From the NCBI RefSeq assembly GCF_009662475.1, contig NZ_CP045571.1, forward strand, positions 194,501-258,500: a DNA stretch of 64,000 bases. Reading direction: 5' to 3'. Shown here piece after piece: positions 24,799-34,106 of the stretch; position 1 is the stretch's first letter, and every line of letters begins with the position of its first letter. The notes under the pieces were generated by a model. The model ran no database searches, was not told the DNA's origin, and saw nothing but the letters and a program-made list of their open reading frames with translations. Made by a program: the position numbers and the translations under genes. Origin of the DNA: Acidithiobacillus thiooxidans ATCC 19377 (GTDB taxonomy: Bacteria; Pseudomonadota; Gammaproteobacteria; Acidithiobacillales; Acidithiobacillaceae).

Positions 24799-25050
24799 GT
24801 GCGCCTGGATTTGTTCCTGAAAATGTCGCGGCTCATTAAGCGCCGCAGTCTCGCCAAGGAAATCTGTGATGCCGGTTGTGTGCAAATCAATGGTCGGATT
24901 GCCAAGGCCGGGGCAGAAGTAAAACCAGAAGATGTGCTGACCGTGGATATTCGTGACCGTTTGCTGCGGGCGCGGATATTGCGCTTGCCTCAGCGGGTGG
25001 AAGGACCCGAGGGGATCGTGGAAATGATGCCAGAGGAATCCGGGTTATGA
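24799..25050 (+). CDS. S4 domain RNA-binding protein (HslR/RqcP-like)
   Basis: An 83-residue protein that is almost entirely an S4 domain: MRLDLFLKMSRLIKRRSLAKEIC, then GCVQINGRIAKAGAEVKPED. Such small proteins bind rRNA or stalled 50S-peptidyl-tRNA complexes (Hsp15, RqcP). The start is GTG. It overlaps pdxA by 4 bases and follows the ABC ATPase by 14. Whether it acts like Hsp15 or RqcP cannot be told here. Confidence 0.88.
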   Translation: MRLDLFLKMSRLIKRRSLAKEICDAGCVQINGRIAKAGAEVKPEDVLTVDIRDRLLRARILRLPQRVEGPEGIVEMMPEESGL

Positions 25051-26048
25051 ATACATTGCCGCGTTTGTTGGTGACCGTTGGCGAACCTGCCGGAATTGGT
25101 CCGGATATTTGTCTGCAGTTGGCTACTCATCCCCTGCCGGCAGCCGTCATTCTGCTGGGGGATCTGCATTGCCTGCGCAGCCGGGCGATGATATTGGGGT
25201 TGCCGGTACGACTGGAACCCTGGCAGGAAGGGGATCCATGGCCTGAGCTTGAGCCCGATGTTCTGCGCGTGCTGGATATACCCCTGCTGCACAGCTGCCA
25301 GCCGGGACATCTGGATCCTGCCAATGCTCCGGCGGTGTTGCGCAGTTTGGACAAAGCCCTGGATTTACTGCGCGTGGGGATGGCGGACGCTCTGATCACT
25401 GCGCCCGTGCATAAGGGCATCATCAATGACGCGGGTATTCCCTTTACGGGACATACCGAATACCTCGCTGCATCCTGTGGGCAAAACGAAGTGGTGATGC
25501 TCCTGGCCGGACGCGGCTTGCGGGTTGCTCTGGCCACCACCCATCTGCCTCTGGCCGCAGTGCCAAGCGCCATTACCCGGGGTGGTCTGGAACGGACCCT
25601 GCGGATTTTACAGGCTGCCCTGATTCAGGATTTTGCCCTGGCCGCGCCCCGTATCCTGGTCGCTGGTTTAAACCCGCACGCCGGTGAGGGTGGACATCTG
25701 GGACACGAAGAAACTGATATCATTATCCCGGTTATTCATGCCCTGCAACAGGAAGGTATGCGGGTTTCGGGCCCCTGGCCGGCAGATACCCTGTTCACGC
25801 CGCGCTTACTGGAGGACGCCGACGCGGTTCTGGCCATGTATCATGATCAGGGGTTGCCGGTGCTGAAATATCATGCGTTCGGTGAGGCCGTGAATATTAC
25901 CCTGGGTTTACCTATTGTGCGCACCAGTGTAGACCACGGTACGGCCCTGGATGTGGCGGGCACGGGGCGGGCGCAAGGCGAAAGCCTTCTCCATGCACTT
26001 GATGCTGCCACAGAAATTGTCCGTAACCGGCATATGAACCGGCCCTGA
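25047..26048 (+). CDS. pdxA: 4-hydroxythreonine-4-phosphate dehydrogenase
   Basis: A 333-residue PdxA of the pyridoxal phosphate pathway. Family marks are VTVGEPAGIGPDI at the N-terminus, APVHKGIINDAGIPFTGHTEYLA with metal-binding His, NPHAGEGGHLGHEE and MYHDQGLPVLKY. Length is normal. ATGA overlap with the S4 gene. The pdxA/rsmA neighbourhood is conserved in many gamma-proteobacteria, here interrupted by an HNH gene on the opposite strand. Confidence 0.96.
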   Translation: MNTLPRLLVTVGEPAGIGPDICLQLATHPLPAAVILLGDLHCLRSRAMILGLPVRLEPWQEGDPWPELEPDVLRVLDIPLLHSCQPGHLDPANAPAVLRSLDKALDLLRVGMADALITAPVHKGIINDAGIPFTGHTEYLAASCGQNEVVMLLAGRGLRVALATTHLPLAAVPSAITRGGLERTLRILQAALIQDFALAAPRILVAGLNPHAGEGGHLGHEETDIIIPVIHALQQEGMRVSGPWPADTLFTPRLLEDADAVLAMYHDQGLPVLKYHAFGEAVNITLGLPIVRTSVDHGTALDVAGTGRAQGESLLHALDAATEIVRNRHMNRP

Positions 26049-26083
26049 TGGAGAAGCTGGTTCAGGTCGAAAACAACAGGCGC

Positions 26084-26638
26084 TTAGCCAATCCGGCTGC
26101 GTCCTTCGGGCACCTGAGCCAGCAGGAACTCCATCTGATCGGCGAGAATACGGCGATTGCTGAGCAACAGATATTCCGCCCATGTCGGCGTAAAAGGTAC
26201 CGCCAACAAGGGCATGTGCGCCTCGTCCGGAGTGCGGTTGTCCTTGCGACTGTTACAACTGCGGCAGGCGGTCACCACATTGGTCCAGATATCCCGGCCC
26301 TTGCGAGAAATGGGAATAATATGATCACGGGTCAATTCGCGCACCGGATAATGTTTGCCGCAGTACATGCAGAGATGATGATCGCGGTGAAACAGGGTTT
26401 GATTGGACAGGGCAGGAGGCCTGATTTTGCCAAGATGCCGACCGCGCACGGCAATGACCGGATGAATGTCAAGCTGGGAATGAATGCCACTGCGTCGGCA
26501 TACTCCACCGTGGGCAGTGAAAAAAGGATTCCCGAGGGTCCAGGCCACATTACCCCGGACATAATGGGCGGCGGCTTCTTCCCAGGTTTCCCAGGCCATG
26601 GGACGACCACCGACGTCAAGACGAAGCACAAGGTGCAT
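26084..26638 (-). CDS. HNH endonuclease family protein
   Basis: About 184 residues with one HNH motif: CMYCGKHYPVRELTRDHIIPISRKG, then NVVTACRSCNSRKDNRTP, carrying two CxxC pairs for zinc. The start at 26638 is preferred (GGAAA upstream); six more residues are possible. Chromosomal HNH proteins of this layout are widespread and poorly characterised. It sits alone between pdxA and rsmA, converging on pdxA. There is no sign of a phage or restriction context. Confidence 0.85.
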   Translation of the reverse strand: MHLVLRLDVGGRPMAWETWEEAAAHYVRGNVAWTLGNPFFTAHGGVCRRSGIHSQLDIHPVIAVRGRHLGKIRPPALSNQTLFHRDHHLCMYCGKHYPVRELTRDHIIPISRKGRDIWTNVVTACRSCNSRKDNRTPDEAHMPLLAVPFTPTWAEYLLLSNRRILADQMEFLLAQVPEGRSRIG

Positions 26639-26700
26639 GGGCTTTCCGTTTCGCATCGCCTGCTAAAGGCGTCACCCAAATATAGCATGAAGCGAGGTTA

Positions 26701-27507
26701 ATGATGCAAGTGGGGGCCTTGCCGGCAGCCAAAAAGCGCTTTGGACAGAATTTTCTGGTGCAACCCTACATTGTGGAGCGCATCATGGATGCCATTCGTC
26801 CAGACCGGCAGGATGTTCTGTTGGAAATCGGGCCGGGGCCGGGGGCGTTGACCCAAAAGCTGCTCCAGGCACTGGATCATCTGACCGTGATTGAGCTGGA
26901 TCGGGACATGATCCCCGGTCTTGAAGCGCTGGCGATCCCCGGGCAAATGACGATCCTGCAGGCCGATGCCCTGAAGGTGGATTTTGCGCGTCTGGGTGAC
27001 AGCGACAAGTCGCTGCGGGTGGTGGGTAATCTTCCCTACAACGTGGCGACCCCTATTATTTTTCATATTCTGGAGTCGGTAGAGCGGATTCAGGATATGC
27101 ACTTCATGTTGCAAAAGGAGGTCGTCGAACGCATGGTGGCGGCCCCCGGCAGCAAAACCTATGGACGACTATCGGTGATGATTCAGGCCTGGTGTGAAGT
27201 GGAGTCTCTGTTTACAGTGGGCCCCGGGAATTTTTTTCCGGCGCCCAAGGTGGATTCAGCCTTCATGCGTTTGCTACCCTGTAAGCCGGTTTTGCTGACC
27301 GATTGTCTGCGCCCGGCTTTTACCAGGATTGTCACCAGCAGTTTTGCGCAGCGCCGCAAGACCATCGCCAATAATTTACGCGGCATTTTCAGTGCGGAGC
27401 AGTTACAGAGCTTGGATATTGATCCTTCCTGTCGTGCAGAAACACTGGATCAGGCTGCCTTTTTTCGCCTCGCCGAGGCTTTTGCTGAACAAGGATCCCA
27501 ACAATGA
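26701..27507 (+). CDS. rsmA: 16S rRNA (adenine1518-N6/adenine1519-N6)-dimethyltransferase
   Basis: A 268-residue KsgA/RsmA. SAM-binding LLEIGPGPGALTQKLL and the catalytic motif IV VVGNLPYNVATP are clear, and the C-terminal SSFAQRRKTIANNLRG is typical. ATG at 26701 or 26704. It overlaps the following YbjN-like gene by 4 bases. Confidence 0.97.
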   Translation: MMQVGALPAAKKRFGQNFLVQPYIVERIMDAIRPDRQDVLLEIGPGPGALTQKLLQALDHLTVIELDRDMIPGLEALAIPGQMTILQADALKVDFARLGDSDKSLRVVGNLPYNVATPIIFHILESVERIQDMHFMLQKEVVERMVAAPGSKTYGRLSVMIQAWCEVESLFTVGPGNFFPAPKVDSAFMRLLPCKPVLLTDCLRPAFTRIVTSSFAQRRKTIANNLRGIFSAEQLQSLDIDPSCRAETLDQAAFFRLAEAFAEQGSQQ

Positions 27508-27971
27508 ATCATGTGGAAGTGGTTGAAAAACTGTTTATGGAACTGGAATGGGAAGCCAAAATGCTTCCGGATTATCCGGTCATGACCTGTGCACTGCAGG
27601 TACCCAATGGCACCCTGGATATTTTCTGTCATGTTCATGCAGATCGTGAGCGCATCCTGTTTTATTTGCGTCCACAGAATCTGGATATTACGGCGAACAA
27701 GCGATTGGCGGTGGCCGAATTTGTGACCCGTGCCAACTATGGTCTGTCTCTGGGTAATTTCGAGCTGGATATGGAAGATGGTGAAATCAATTTCAAGACG
27801 ATTTTGCAGGCACCGGCAGCCGTATTATCTACGGCCTTGTTGCGTCCCTACCTGTTGTTGGGTGTGGAAACCATAAACCATTATCTGCCCGGGTTGGACA
27901 AGGTGCTGGCCGGTCAGGAAACTCCCGCTGCAGCCATCAAGGCACTGGAGACTGGGACAGCGGTGCATTAG
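27504..27971 (+). CDS. YbjN domain-containing protein
   Basis: A 155-residue soluble alpha/beta protein resembling YbjN-type, type III secretion chaperone-like domains (LMELEWEAKMLPDYPV ... YGLSLGNFELDMEDGEINFKT). Function unknown; some relatives are linked to stress and motility regulation. ATGA overlap with rsmA suggests coupling. The last 35 bases overlap the convergent SPOR gene. Confidence 0.7.
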   Translation: MNHVEVVEKLFMELEWEAKMLPDYPVMTCALQVPNGTLDIFCHVHADRERILFYLRPQNLDITANKRLAVAEFVTRANYGLSLGNFELDMEDGEINFKTILQAPAAVLSTALLRPYLLLGVETINHYLPGLDKVLAGQETPAAAIKALETGTAVH

Positions 27972-28818
27972 TTGCTGCACCGATGATGCCGTTGCCAATC
28001 AGCAAAGGGGTGATGCCCATGCCACGAATTTTGGCGAGAGTGGGTTGGGCATCGGCCAAAGAATCAAACGTTCGGGTTTGCAGGCGATAAAGCGTGTTAC
28101 TGCCATTGCCATCCACTTTGGTCATGCTGGTGCTGACGCCCAGTAGCGCTAGGCGGTCGCGGAGCACGACGGCGGCAGCCCGATTCGTAAATGCTCCCAC
28201 CTGAATGGTTACCGGCTGATGTACGGCCACGGCAGCAGTGCTGTTGGTGCTTGCGGAAGGAATACCCGGACCACTGCCGAGAATGTCCGCCGGTATATCA
28301 ACATGCATTTTTGGCAGGATCTGATAAAAGTTGAAATCCACGCCACTGCGTGTGGAGGCGGCAGTGGCTGTTGACTGGGTGCTGGTGGTGCTGGCTGCTG
28401 TCCCGTGTTTGCTGGTGCTGGTGCTGGTGCTGGAGGCAGGAGCAGCGGAGGGCGCGATGGCCGTAGCCAATGCCACGGAACTGGCACTGGATGATTTGCC
28501 CCCTGTTGCAGGCTTGGCATTACTGCTGGCTGATGCGGCGGCGGCAGTGCTTCCTGAATTTTTCGACAGGAGCCCCAGTTTGCCGGTGTTGATGGGTAAT
28601 TGCGCGATCCACCACCACACCAGGGCGCTGAGCAACAGGATGATAATGAGCAATATCCAGGGCCAGAGTCTGGGGCCTCGATCTTCGGCAGAATGCAGTG
28701 CTTCCTGCTCTTCCTCCATTTCCAGTTCGGGTTCGGGCTCCCTCGGCCTCCGGGGCGGAGGCGCCGGGCGCTGCTCTCTGGAAGGTGGGCGGCTGGTCTG
28801 GTTCTTATAATCACGCAT
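27937..28818 (-). CDS. SPOR domain-containing membrane protein
   Basis: A 293-residue protein: cytoplasmic Pro/Arg/Glu-rich N-terminus, one transmembrane helix (LWPWILLIIILLLSALVWWW), a long Ala/Ser/Thr-rich linker, and a C-terminal SPOR domain (VTIQVGAFTNRAAAVVLRDRL ... YRLQTRTFDSLADAQPTLAK). SPOR domains bind denuded septal peptidoglycan, so a division role like FtsN/DedD is likely. It lies 6 bp after argS on the same strand, an arrangement shared with many gamma-proteobacteria. Confidence 0.88.
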   Translation of the reverse strand: MRDYKNQTSRPPSREQRPAPPPRRPREPEPELEMEEEQEALHSAEDRGPRLWPWILLIIILLLSALVWWWIAQLPINTGKLGLLSKNSGSTAAAASASSNAKPATGGKSSSASSVALATAIAPSAAPASSTSTSTSKHGTAASTTSTQSTATAASTRSGVDFNFYQILPKMHVDIPADILGSGPGIPSASTNSTAAVAVHQPVTIQVGAFTNRAAAVVLRDRLALLGVSTSMTKVDGNGSNTLYRLQTRTFDSLADAQPTLAKIRGMGITPLLIGNGIIGAATNAPLSQSPVP

Positions 28819-28824
28819 GACGGT

Positions 28825-30564
28825 TTACATCTGCTCCGGTGCCGAGACCCCAAGCAGTTTCAAGCCATTGGCAATGGTCTGGGCGACCCCTTTGCAAAGC
28901 GTCAGGCGGGCATGGCGCAGGGGTGTTTCCTCCACCAGAATCTTGGTGGAGTTGTAATAAGTATGAAAAGCGGCGGCCAGATCGCGCAGATAAAAAGCAA
29001 TCTGATGCGGTTCCCGATCCCGGGCGGCGTTGTGCACGACTTCCGGAAAACGCCATAAAGCATCGGCCAGAGCCAGCTCGCGGGAATCCTGCAGACAATC
29101 CAGTGCACGCTCATTATCGGCAGGAAGACTCAAGCCTTTTTCTGTAGCCTGGCGGAGCATGGAGTAAACCCGGGCATGGGCATACTGGATATAAAATACC
29201 GGATTTTCTTCCGAGTGCTTTTTGGCCAGATCCAGATCAAAGTCGAGGTGCTGGTCAGCGCGGCGCAGCACATAAAAAAAGCGGGCGGCATCATTACCAA
29301 CTTCTTCGCGCAGTTCGCGCAGGGTGACAAATTCTCCGGCACGGGTGGACATGGATACCTTTTCCGCACCACGATACAGAATGGCAAACTGGACCAGTAC
29401 GACTTCCAGCTTTTCGTCGTCCAGTCCCAGTGCTTTGAGCGCTGCCTTGACGCGAGGAACGTAGCCGTGATGATCGGCACCCCACATATCCAAAACATGA
29501 GTGAAACCACGGGCAAATTTCTCGGCATGGTAAGCCACATCCGAGGCAAAGTAGGTGTACGCACCGTTTTCCCGACGCAGAACCCGGTCCTTGTCATCGC
29601 CAAATGCGGTTGACCGGAACCAGAGCGCGCCATCCTGAATGTAGCAATGTCCCGCAGCTTCCAGTTCGGCTGTCGCCCGGTCTACGGCTCCGGAATCGAC
29701 CAGTTGTCGTTCTGAATACCAGCGTTCGTAATGCACGCCGAATTGTTCCAGATCATTGCGGATGTCGTTCAGGATTTCATCCAGCCCGGCACTGTGCAAC
29801 ACACGGTAATCGTTCCCCAGACTTTGCTTGAGGTGGGCGATCAGTGTGTCCACAGCCGCATCGGCGTCTTCCATGGCAGGCAGGTTGGGGATGTTGGCTG
29901 CGGCATGCTCCAGGCGATCACCGCATTGCGTGCGTAGTTGTGCCGCAATTTCGCGCACATAAGCGCCGCGATAACTGTTGTCAGGAAAGGGCCAGGGAAG
30001 CAGTCCGGCCGCTTCGAGGTAACGCATATAAACACTGGCGGCCAGAATATCCATCTGCCGACCGGCATCATTCACGTAATATTCACAGAAAATATCATAC
30101 CCATTGAAGCGCAAAATATTGGCCAGGCTCGCACCGTAGGCAGCACCCCGACCGTGCCCCACATGAAGCGGACCAGTGGGATTGGCCGAAACAAATTCCA
30201 GTTGCAGCTTTTGCTGCTCGCCCCGTTGGTTGGACCCGAACTGGTTTTGTTCGGTCTGGATTTTTTCGATGACCGCATGAAAAGCGGCAGGGCTCAGAAA
30301 AAAATTGATAAAACCCGGTCCGGCAATTTCCGTACGCACTATCCACGGGCTGGCGGGCAATGCCGCAATAATGGCGTCGGCCAGTTCACGGGGTTTACGC
30401 CCCGCCTTTTTGGCGAGAAGCAGGGCGATATTGCTGGCCAGATGGCCGTGCTCCACCTGCTTGGGACGATCCAGTTCGAGCTGAGCCGGAACATCCGGGA
30501 TGACGCCCTGCAGTAGCAGGGCATTGAGGGCCTCTTGCAGGGGCTGGAGAACAAATGCTTTCAC
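28825..30564 (-). CDS. argS: Arginyl-tRNA synthetase
   Basis: A 579-residue class I synthetase. The HIGH-type motif is HVGH in [19 protein letters not shown], preceded by the Arg-tRNA N-terminal domain. The KMSKS region is degenerate ([10 protein letters not shown]), as in many ArgRS. The C-terminal anticodon-binding domain ends in [13 protein letters not shown]. It is followed closely by the SPOR gene. It is divergent from the MscS gene across a 161-bp gap with no clear promoter consensus. Confidence 0.97.
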   Translation of the reverse strand: MKAFVLQPLQEALNALLLQGVIPDVPAQLELDRPKQVEHGHLASNIALLLAKKAGRKPRELADAIIAALPASPWIVRTEIAGPGFINFFLSPAAFHAVIEKIQTEQNQFGSNQRGEQQKLQLEFVSANPTGPLHVGHGRGAAYGASLANILRFNGYDIFCEYYVNDAGRQMDILAASVYMRYLEAAGLLPWPFPDNSYRGAYVREIAAQLRTQCGDRLEHAAANIPNLPAMEDADAAVDTLIAHLKQSLGNDYRVLHSAGLDEILNDIRNDLEQFGVHYERWYSERQLVDSGAVDRATAELEAAGHCYIQDGALWFRSTAFGDDKDRVLRRENGAYTYFASDVAYHAEKFARGFTHVLDMWGADHHGYVPRVKAALKALGLDDEKLEVVLVQFAILYRGAEKVSMSTRAGEFVTLRELREEVGNDAARFFYVLRRADQHLDFDLDLAKKHSEENPVFYIQYAHARVYSMLRQATEKGLSLPADNERALDCLQDSRELALADALWRFPEVVHNAARDREPHQIAFYLRDLAAAFHTYYNSTKILVEETPLRHARLTLCKGVAQTIANGLKLLGVSAPEQM

Positions 30565-30725
30565 GGGGCTACCTTATCCAGTCAATTTTTGCTTTAGTGT
30601 AACTGATGTGGACGCTCTGCGGCAGGGGTTGTTGTATGTTTGTCACGGAGCGCATTCTGATAGACTGGGAATAATCCAGGACAAACACCCTAACCTGGGC
30701 AAAAAAATCGATGGAGAAACCGAAT

Positions 30726-31640
30726 ATGCATGATTATCTGGGGGCTTTCTGGCGATGGTTTACCACGCCATGGCATTTGCCGGGCAATATTCTTATTGAA
30801 CCCCTGGGTATTGTCGAATTTGTGCTGATCCTGTTTTTCCTCTGGTGGGGCGCTATCTGGCTGAGAAGGCTGATACGAAAAACCCTGTCCCGAAGCTTGG
30901 GTACGGCGACGGCTTATGCAATCTCAAGGTTGACCTACTATATCGTCATTGCTCTGGGTATTTTGATTGCCCTGCAAACGGTGGGCGTCAATCTCAGCAG
31001 TCTGAGTATTCTCGGTGGCGTAGTCGGTGTCGGTTTGGGCTTTGGTCTGCAGAATATTTTCAGCAATTTTGCCTCTGGTCTGATTCTGCTTTTTGAACAC
31101 AGTATCAAGGTCGGAGATTATATTCAGATCAAGGAAAATGGCCTGCACGGTGAAGTCAAAAAACTCAGCGTGCGTTATACCCAGATAATGACGAACGACC
31201 ATGTGGATGTTTTGGTCCCTAATTCCCAGTTTGTGAATGGGGAAGTGATTAACTGGAGTCTGGATGATCCGGTCATGCGTATTCACGTTCCTTTTCGGGT
31301 TCCCTACGGGACTGACCGGGAAAAACTCCGTGAGCTGGTGGTGAATACCGCCTTGGCGCATCCCTTATGTACGCCAAACAAGCAGTACCCACCTTCACTC
31401 TGGCTCAACGCTTTTGGTGAAGCAGGATATGATTGCGAGATGATTGTTTGGGTAGAGCGTGACGGATTGATGCGCCCTGGCAGTACCCATGCGGCTTTTA
31501 ACTGGGCTTTGGCGGATGCCCTTGAAAATGCCGGTATAGAAATTCCCCGCCCGCGTCAGGAAGTGGTTCTGGCGCCGTCGGCGGCTTCGGCTTTTGCCGA
31601 AGCCGCAAAACCGGTTTCCTCTTCTTCCTCTTCCACATAG
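30726..31640 (+). CDS. MscS family mechanosensitive channel
   Basis: About 304 residues: three transmembrane segments, then the MscS core pore/beta domain with SLSILGGVVGVGLGFGLQNIFSNFASGLILLFE and KVGDYIQI. It releases solutes on hypo-osmotic shock. The start at 30726 is preferred to 30711 because GGAGA lies about 9 bases before it. The Ser-rich tail overlaps the convergent MFS gene by 85 bases and includes a perfect 11-bp hairpin. Confidence 0.9.
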   Translation: MHDYLGAFWRWFTTPWHLPGNILIEPLGIVEFVLILFFLWWGAIWLRRLIRKTLSRSLGTATAYAISRLTYYIVIALGILIALQTVGVNLSSLSILGGVVGVGLGFGLQNIFSNFASGLILLFEHSIKVGDYIQIKENGLHGEVKKLSVRYTQIMTNDHVDVLVPNSQFVNGEVINWSLDDPVMRIHVPFRVPYGTDREKLRELVVNTALAHPLCTPNKQYPPSLWLNAFGEAGYDCEMIVWVERDGLMRPGSTHAAFNWALADALENAGIEIPRPRQEVVLAPSAASAFAEAAKPVSSSSSST

Positions 31641-33124
31641 TTTTGCGGGCCGCTGGCTGTTTTCATGCGGCTCGGGGGGATGATGAAAAAATAGGCTATC
31701 AGGGCGGCGGCCAGGCAAATCCACATGGACAGTCGCAACAGGTTGTCGATACTGAGGGTGTCGGCTTTGACCATGATCATGCTGTGCAACATGGCCGCTG
31801 AAAAATCCTGATGGCTCTGGAAGCGGCTGATCTGCCCGCGAAAATGATCGGCAGCCATGGCGCTGTAACGGGTCCAATAGACACTCAGCAGGCTGACGCC
31901 GATATTTGCACTGAATACCCGGATGAAGTTGCTGGTCGTTGCCGCTGAAGGGATTTCTTCGCTATCCAGACCCGAAAGAATGATGAGGGTCAGGGGCACG
32001 AAGAGCATGCCGACGCCGATGCCGATCAGGAGGATGGGTATAAAAAGGTCAGACAGACTGCTGATGGGGCTGAGATAAGCATTACCATAGGCGAAGGCAA
32101 AAATGCTGAAACACAAGGCAGCCAGACGACGCAAGCCCAGCAGACCCCGGAGGCGATCCATCTGGGTGGACAGGGGAATCGCCCCCAGCCCAATGGGAAA
32201 AAGAACGAGGCTGGCCCAGAATCCGTTGAAGCCCAAATCTTCTTCTGCCCAAAGCGGTAAAATGGAAGCCCAGCCCATGAACATGGCCCATCCCAGGCAG
32301 AGTAACAAAAGCCCCAACCAGTAATTGCGCCGCTTCAGAAAATGGATTTCCAGCAGGGGATGGGCTGTTTCGCTTTCGCGCCAGGCAAACAGCAAAAAAC
32401 AAGCCAGAGCAATCAGGGTCATTTTCAGAATAAACGCAGAGTGCCACCAGCCATATTCTTCGCCCTGATCGAGTACGATTTGCAGACTCATCAGCCCGGC
32501 GTAGAGCAGGCCGAATCCCCAGCCGTCAAAGGGTGGCATGTTTTTTCGACCCTGATCTTTGGGGATACCACTGCTACCGAGCAGTAATGCCAGTATCCAG
32601 AAAGGCAGGGAAAGCAGAAAAATACTGCGATAACCGAGGTCTGTAGCCAAAAAACCGCCCAGGGCCGGCCCGAAAAAAAAGGGAACCAGCATGGCATTAC
32701 TCCAGAAAATGGTGACGAGGCCATGCTGTCGTTCGGGACTATGGCGCAGAAACAGGCTCTGGCTCAGAGGGACCAGCAGCCCGGCGGCAATCCCTTCAAG
32801 GGCGCGGGAAAGCAGCATGATCCAGAGATTGCTGGTGGTGGCGCTAATGATGGTACCGATACCAGCGACCATAACCGCCATCTGGAATACGCGCCGCATG
32901 CCAAAGCGTTGGGTGGTCCAGGGCATGAGGGTAATACCCAGGGACCAGTGCACGATGAAGTAGGTTAGAGTCCACAGGGCGTGATCGTTACTGGTGGAAA
33001 GGCCGCCCGCCACATAGGGAAAAATACCCTGCACCGAGGCGCCATCAAAAGAACCCATGCCCAAAGCCAATGCTACGCCTGCAAAAAGTGGCCAGGTTCT
33101 GGACAATGGCTGGATACGCTCCAT
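31556..33124 (-). CDS. MFS transporter, DHA2 (EmrB/QacA) family
   Basis: A 522-residue drug:H+ antiporter-type permease with about 14 membrane segments. The N-terminus MERIQPLSRTWPLFAGVALALGMGSFDGASVQGIFPYV and the motif-A-like LMPWTTQRFGMRRVFQ are typical. No EmrA partner is adjacent. The C-terminal tail is acidic, then Ala-rich. It is divergent from a LysR regulator, which probably controls it. The substrate is unknown. Confidence 0.88.
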   Translation of the reverse strand: MERIQPLSRTWPLFAGVALALGMGSFDGASVQGIFPYVAGGLSTSNDHALWTLTYFIVHWSLGITLMPWTTQRFGMRRVFQMAVMVAGIGTIISATTSNLWIMLLSRALEGIAAGLLVPLSQSLFLRHSPERQHGLVTIFWSNAMLVPFFFGPALGGFLATDLGYRSIFLLSLPFWILALLLGSSGIPKDQGRKNMPPFDGWGFGLLYAGLMSLQIVLDQGEEYGWWHSAFILKMTLIALACFLLFAWRESETAHPLLEIHFLKRRNYWLGLLLLCLGWAMFMGWASILPLWAEEDLGFNGFWASLVLFPIGLGAIPLSTQMDRLRGLLGLRRLAALCFSIFAFAYGNAYLSPISSLSDLFIPILLIGIGVGMLFVPLTLIILSGLDSEEIPSAATTSNFIRVFSANIGVSLLSVYWTRYSAMAADHFRGQISRFQSHQDFSAAMLHSMIMVKADTLSIDNLLRLSMWICLAAALIAYFFIIPPSRMKTASGPQNYVEEEEEETGFAASAKAEAADGARTTS

Positions 33125-33215
33125 AGGATGTCTCCCATCAAATTTGCCCTACTGTAGCGCTGTCACTAATATAGAACTAATAGATTGATTTGTACGCATT
33201 CATCGGAAAACCCTA

Positions 33216-34106
33216 TTGAAAATACATGCAGAAGAATTGTTGACCTTTTTGGCCGTTGCCGAAGCCGAAGGGGTAGGACGTGGGGCCCGAATGTTGCAGC
33301 GCAGTCAGCCTGCTGTTTCCGAGCGCCTGCGGGCCCTGCAGCTGAGTTTGGGAGAACCGCTTTATCAACGCAGTGGTCGCGGTATCAAGCTGACGGCAGC
33401 GGGTGAGTCCCTGTTGCCCTATGCGCGTCGCCTGCGCGAAAGCCTGGAGGAGGTGGAAAGCTGGTCGGCGCGACGCCAGAACCTGCAGGAAGGCAGTTTA
33501 CGCATTGCGGCCACCAATACGGTCGCCAACTATTTTTTAATGGAACATCTGGCCCGTTTCCGCAGTGCTTACCCGAGTATCCAGTTGCAATTGAAAACGG
33601 GTCCTTTGCCGGATGCCCTTTCTTTGGGTAGTTGGGATTTGCTGTTTACCGAAGAACAAATTGCTGCAGATCATTTGCCCCAACATATGGAGCAGGAGGC
33701 CTGGCGGGAAGACGAACTGGTGGCCATTCTGCCCCGGGATCATCCCTGGGTGCAGGAAGGACGACAATCGGCGCGCTGGGAGGAAATTCTGCAACAACCT
33801 ATTGTCTGGAGAGAAGCCCATTCAGGAATCCGGCGCCGCGTGGAGGCCGCCATTGCCCATGCCGGATTGTGTGCCCGTTACAGCGTGGAGGTGACGGGCG
33901 TCGAAGCCCTACGCGACGCGGTCGCGGCGGGATTGGGTATTGGCTTTGCCTCGGTGGAGGCTCTGGACAAGGTCCGCTGGCCTTTGGCCTCCCTGCGCCT
34001 GGAACCGCCGCGCGGGTTATTCTGGACACTGTTTCTGATTCGCCCGCAGAGGGATTTTCAGTCGCGGGCGGTGCGGGTGTTTTTACAGTTGCTGTTCAGC
34101 CATTAA
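33216..34106 (+). CDS. LysR family transcriptional regulator
   Basis: A 296-residue LTTR: N-terminal winged helix-turn-helix (ELLTFLAVAEAEGVGRGARMLQRSQPAVSERLRALQ), linker helix and periplasmic-binding-like effector domain. The start is a TTG, needed to keep the full first helix. The divergent MFS gene 91 bp away is the likely target; CTAAT/CTAAT repeats around 33164-33177 in that gap could be part of a LysR site. The end overlaps prmB by 11 bases. Confidence 0.88.
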   Translation: MKIHAEELLTFLAVAEAEGVGRGARMLQRSQPAVSERLRALQLSLGEPLYQRSGRGIKLTAAGESLLPYARRLRESLEEVESWSARRQNLQEGSLRIAATNTVANYFLMEHLARFRSAYPSIQLQLKTGPLPDALSLGSWDLLFTEEQIAADHLPQHMEQEAWREDELVAILPRDHPWVQEGRQSARWEEILQQPIVWREAHSGIRRRVEAAIAHAGLCARYSVEVTGVEALRDAVAAGLGIGFASVEALDKVRWPLASLRLEPPRGLFWTLFLIRPQRDFQSRAVRVFLQLLFSH

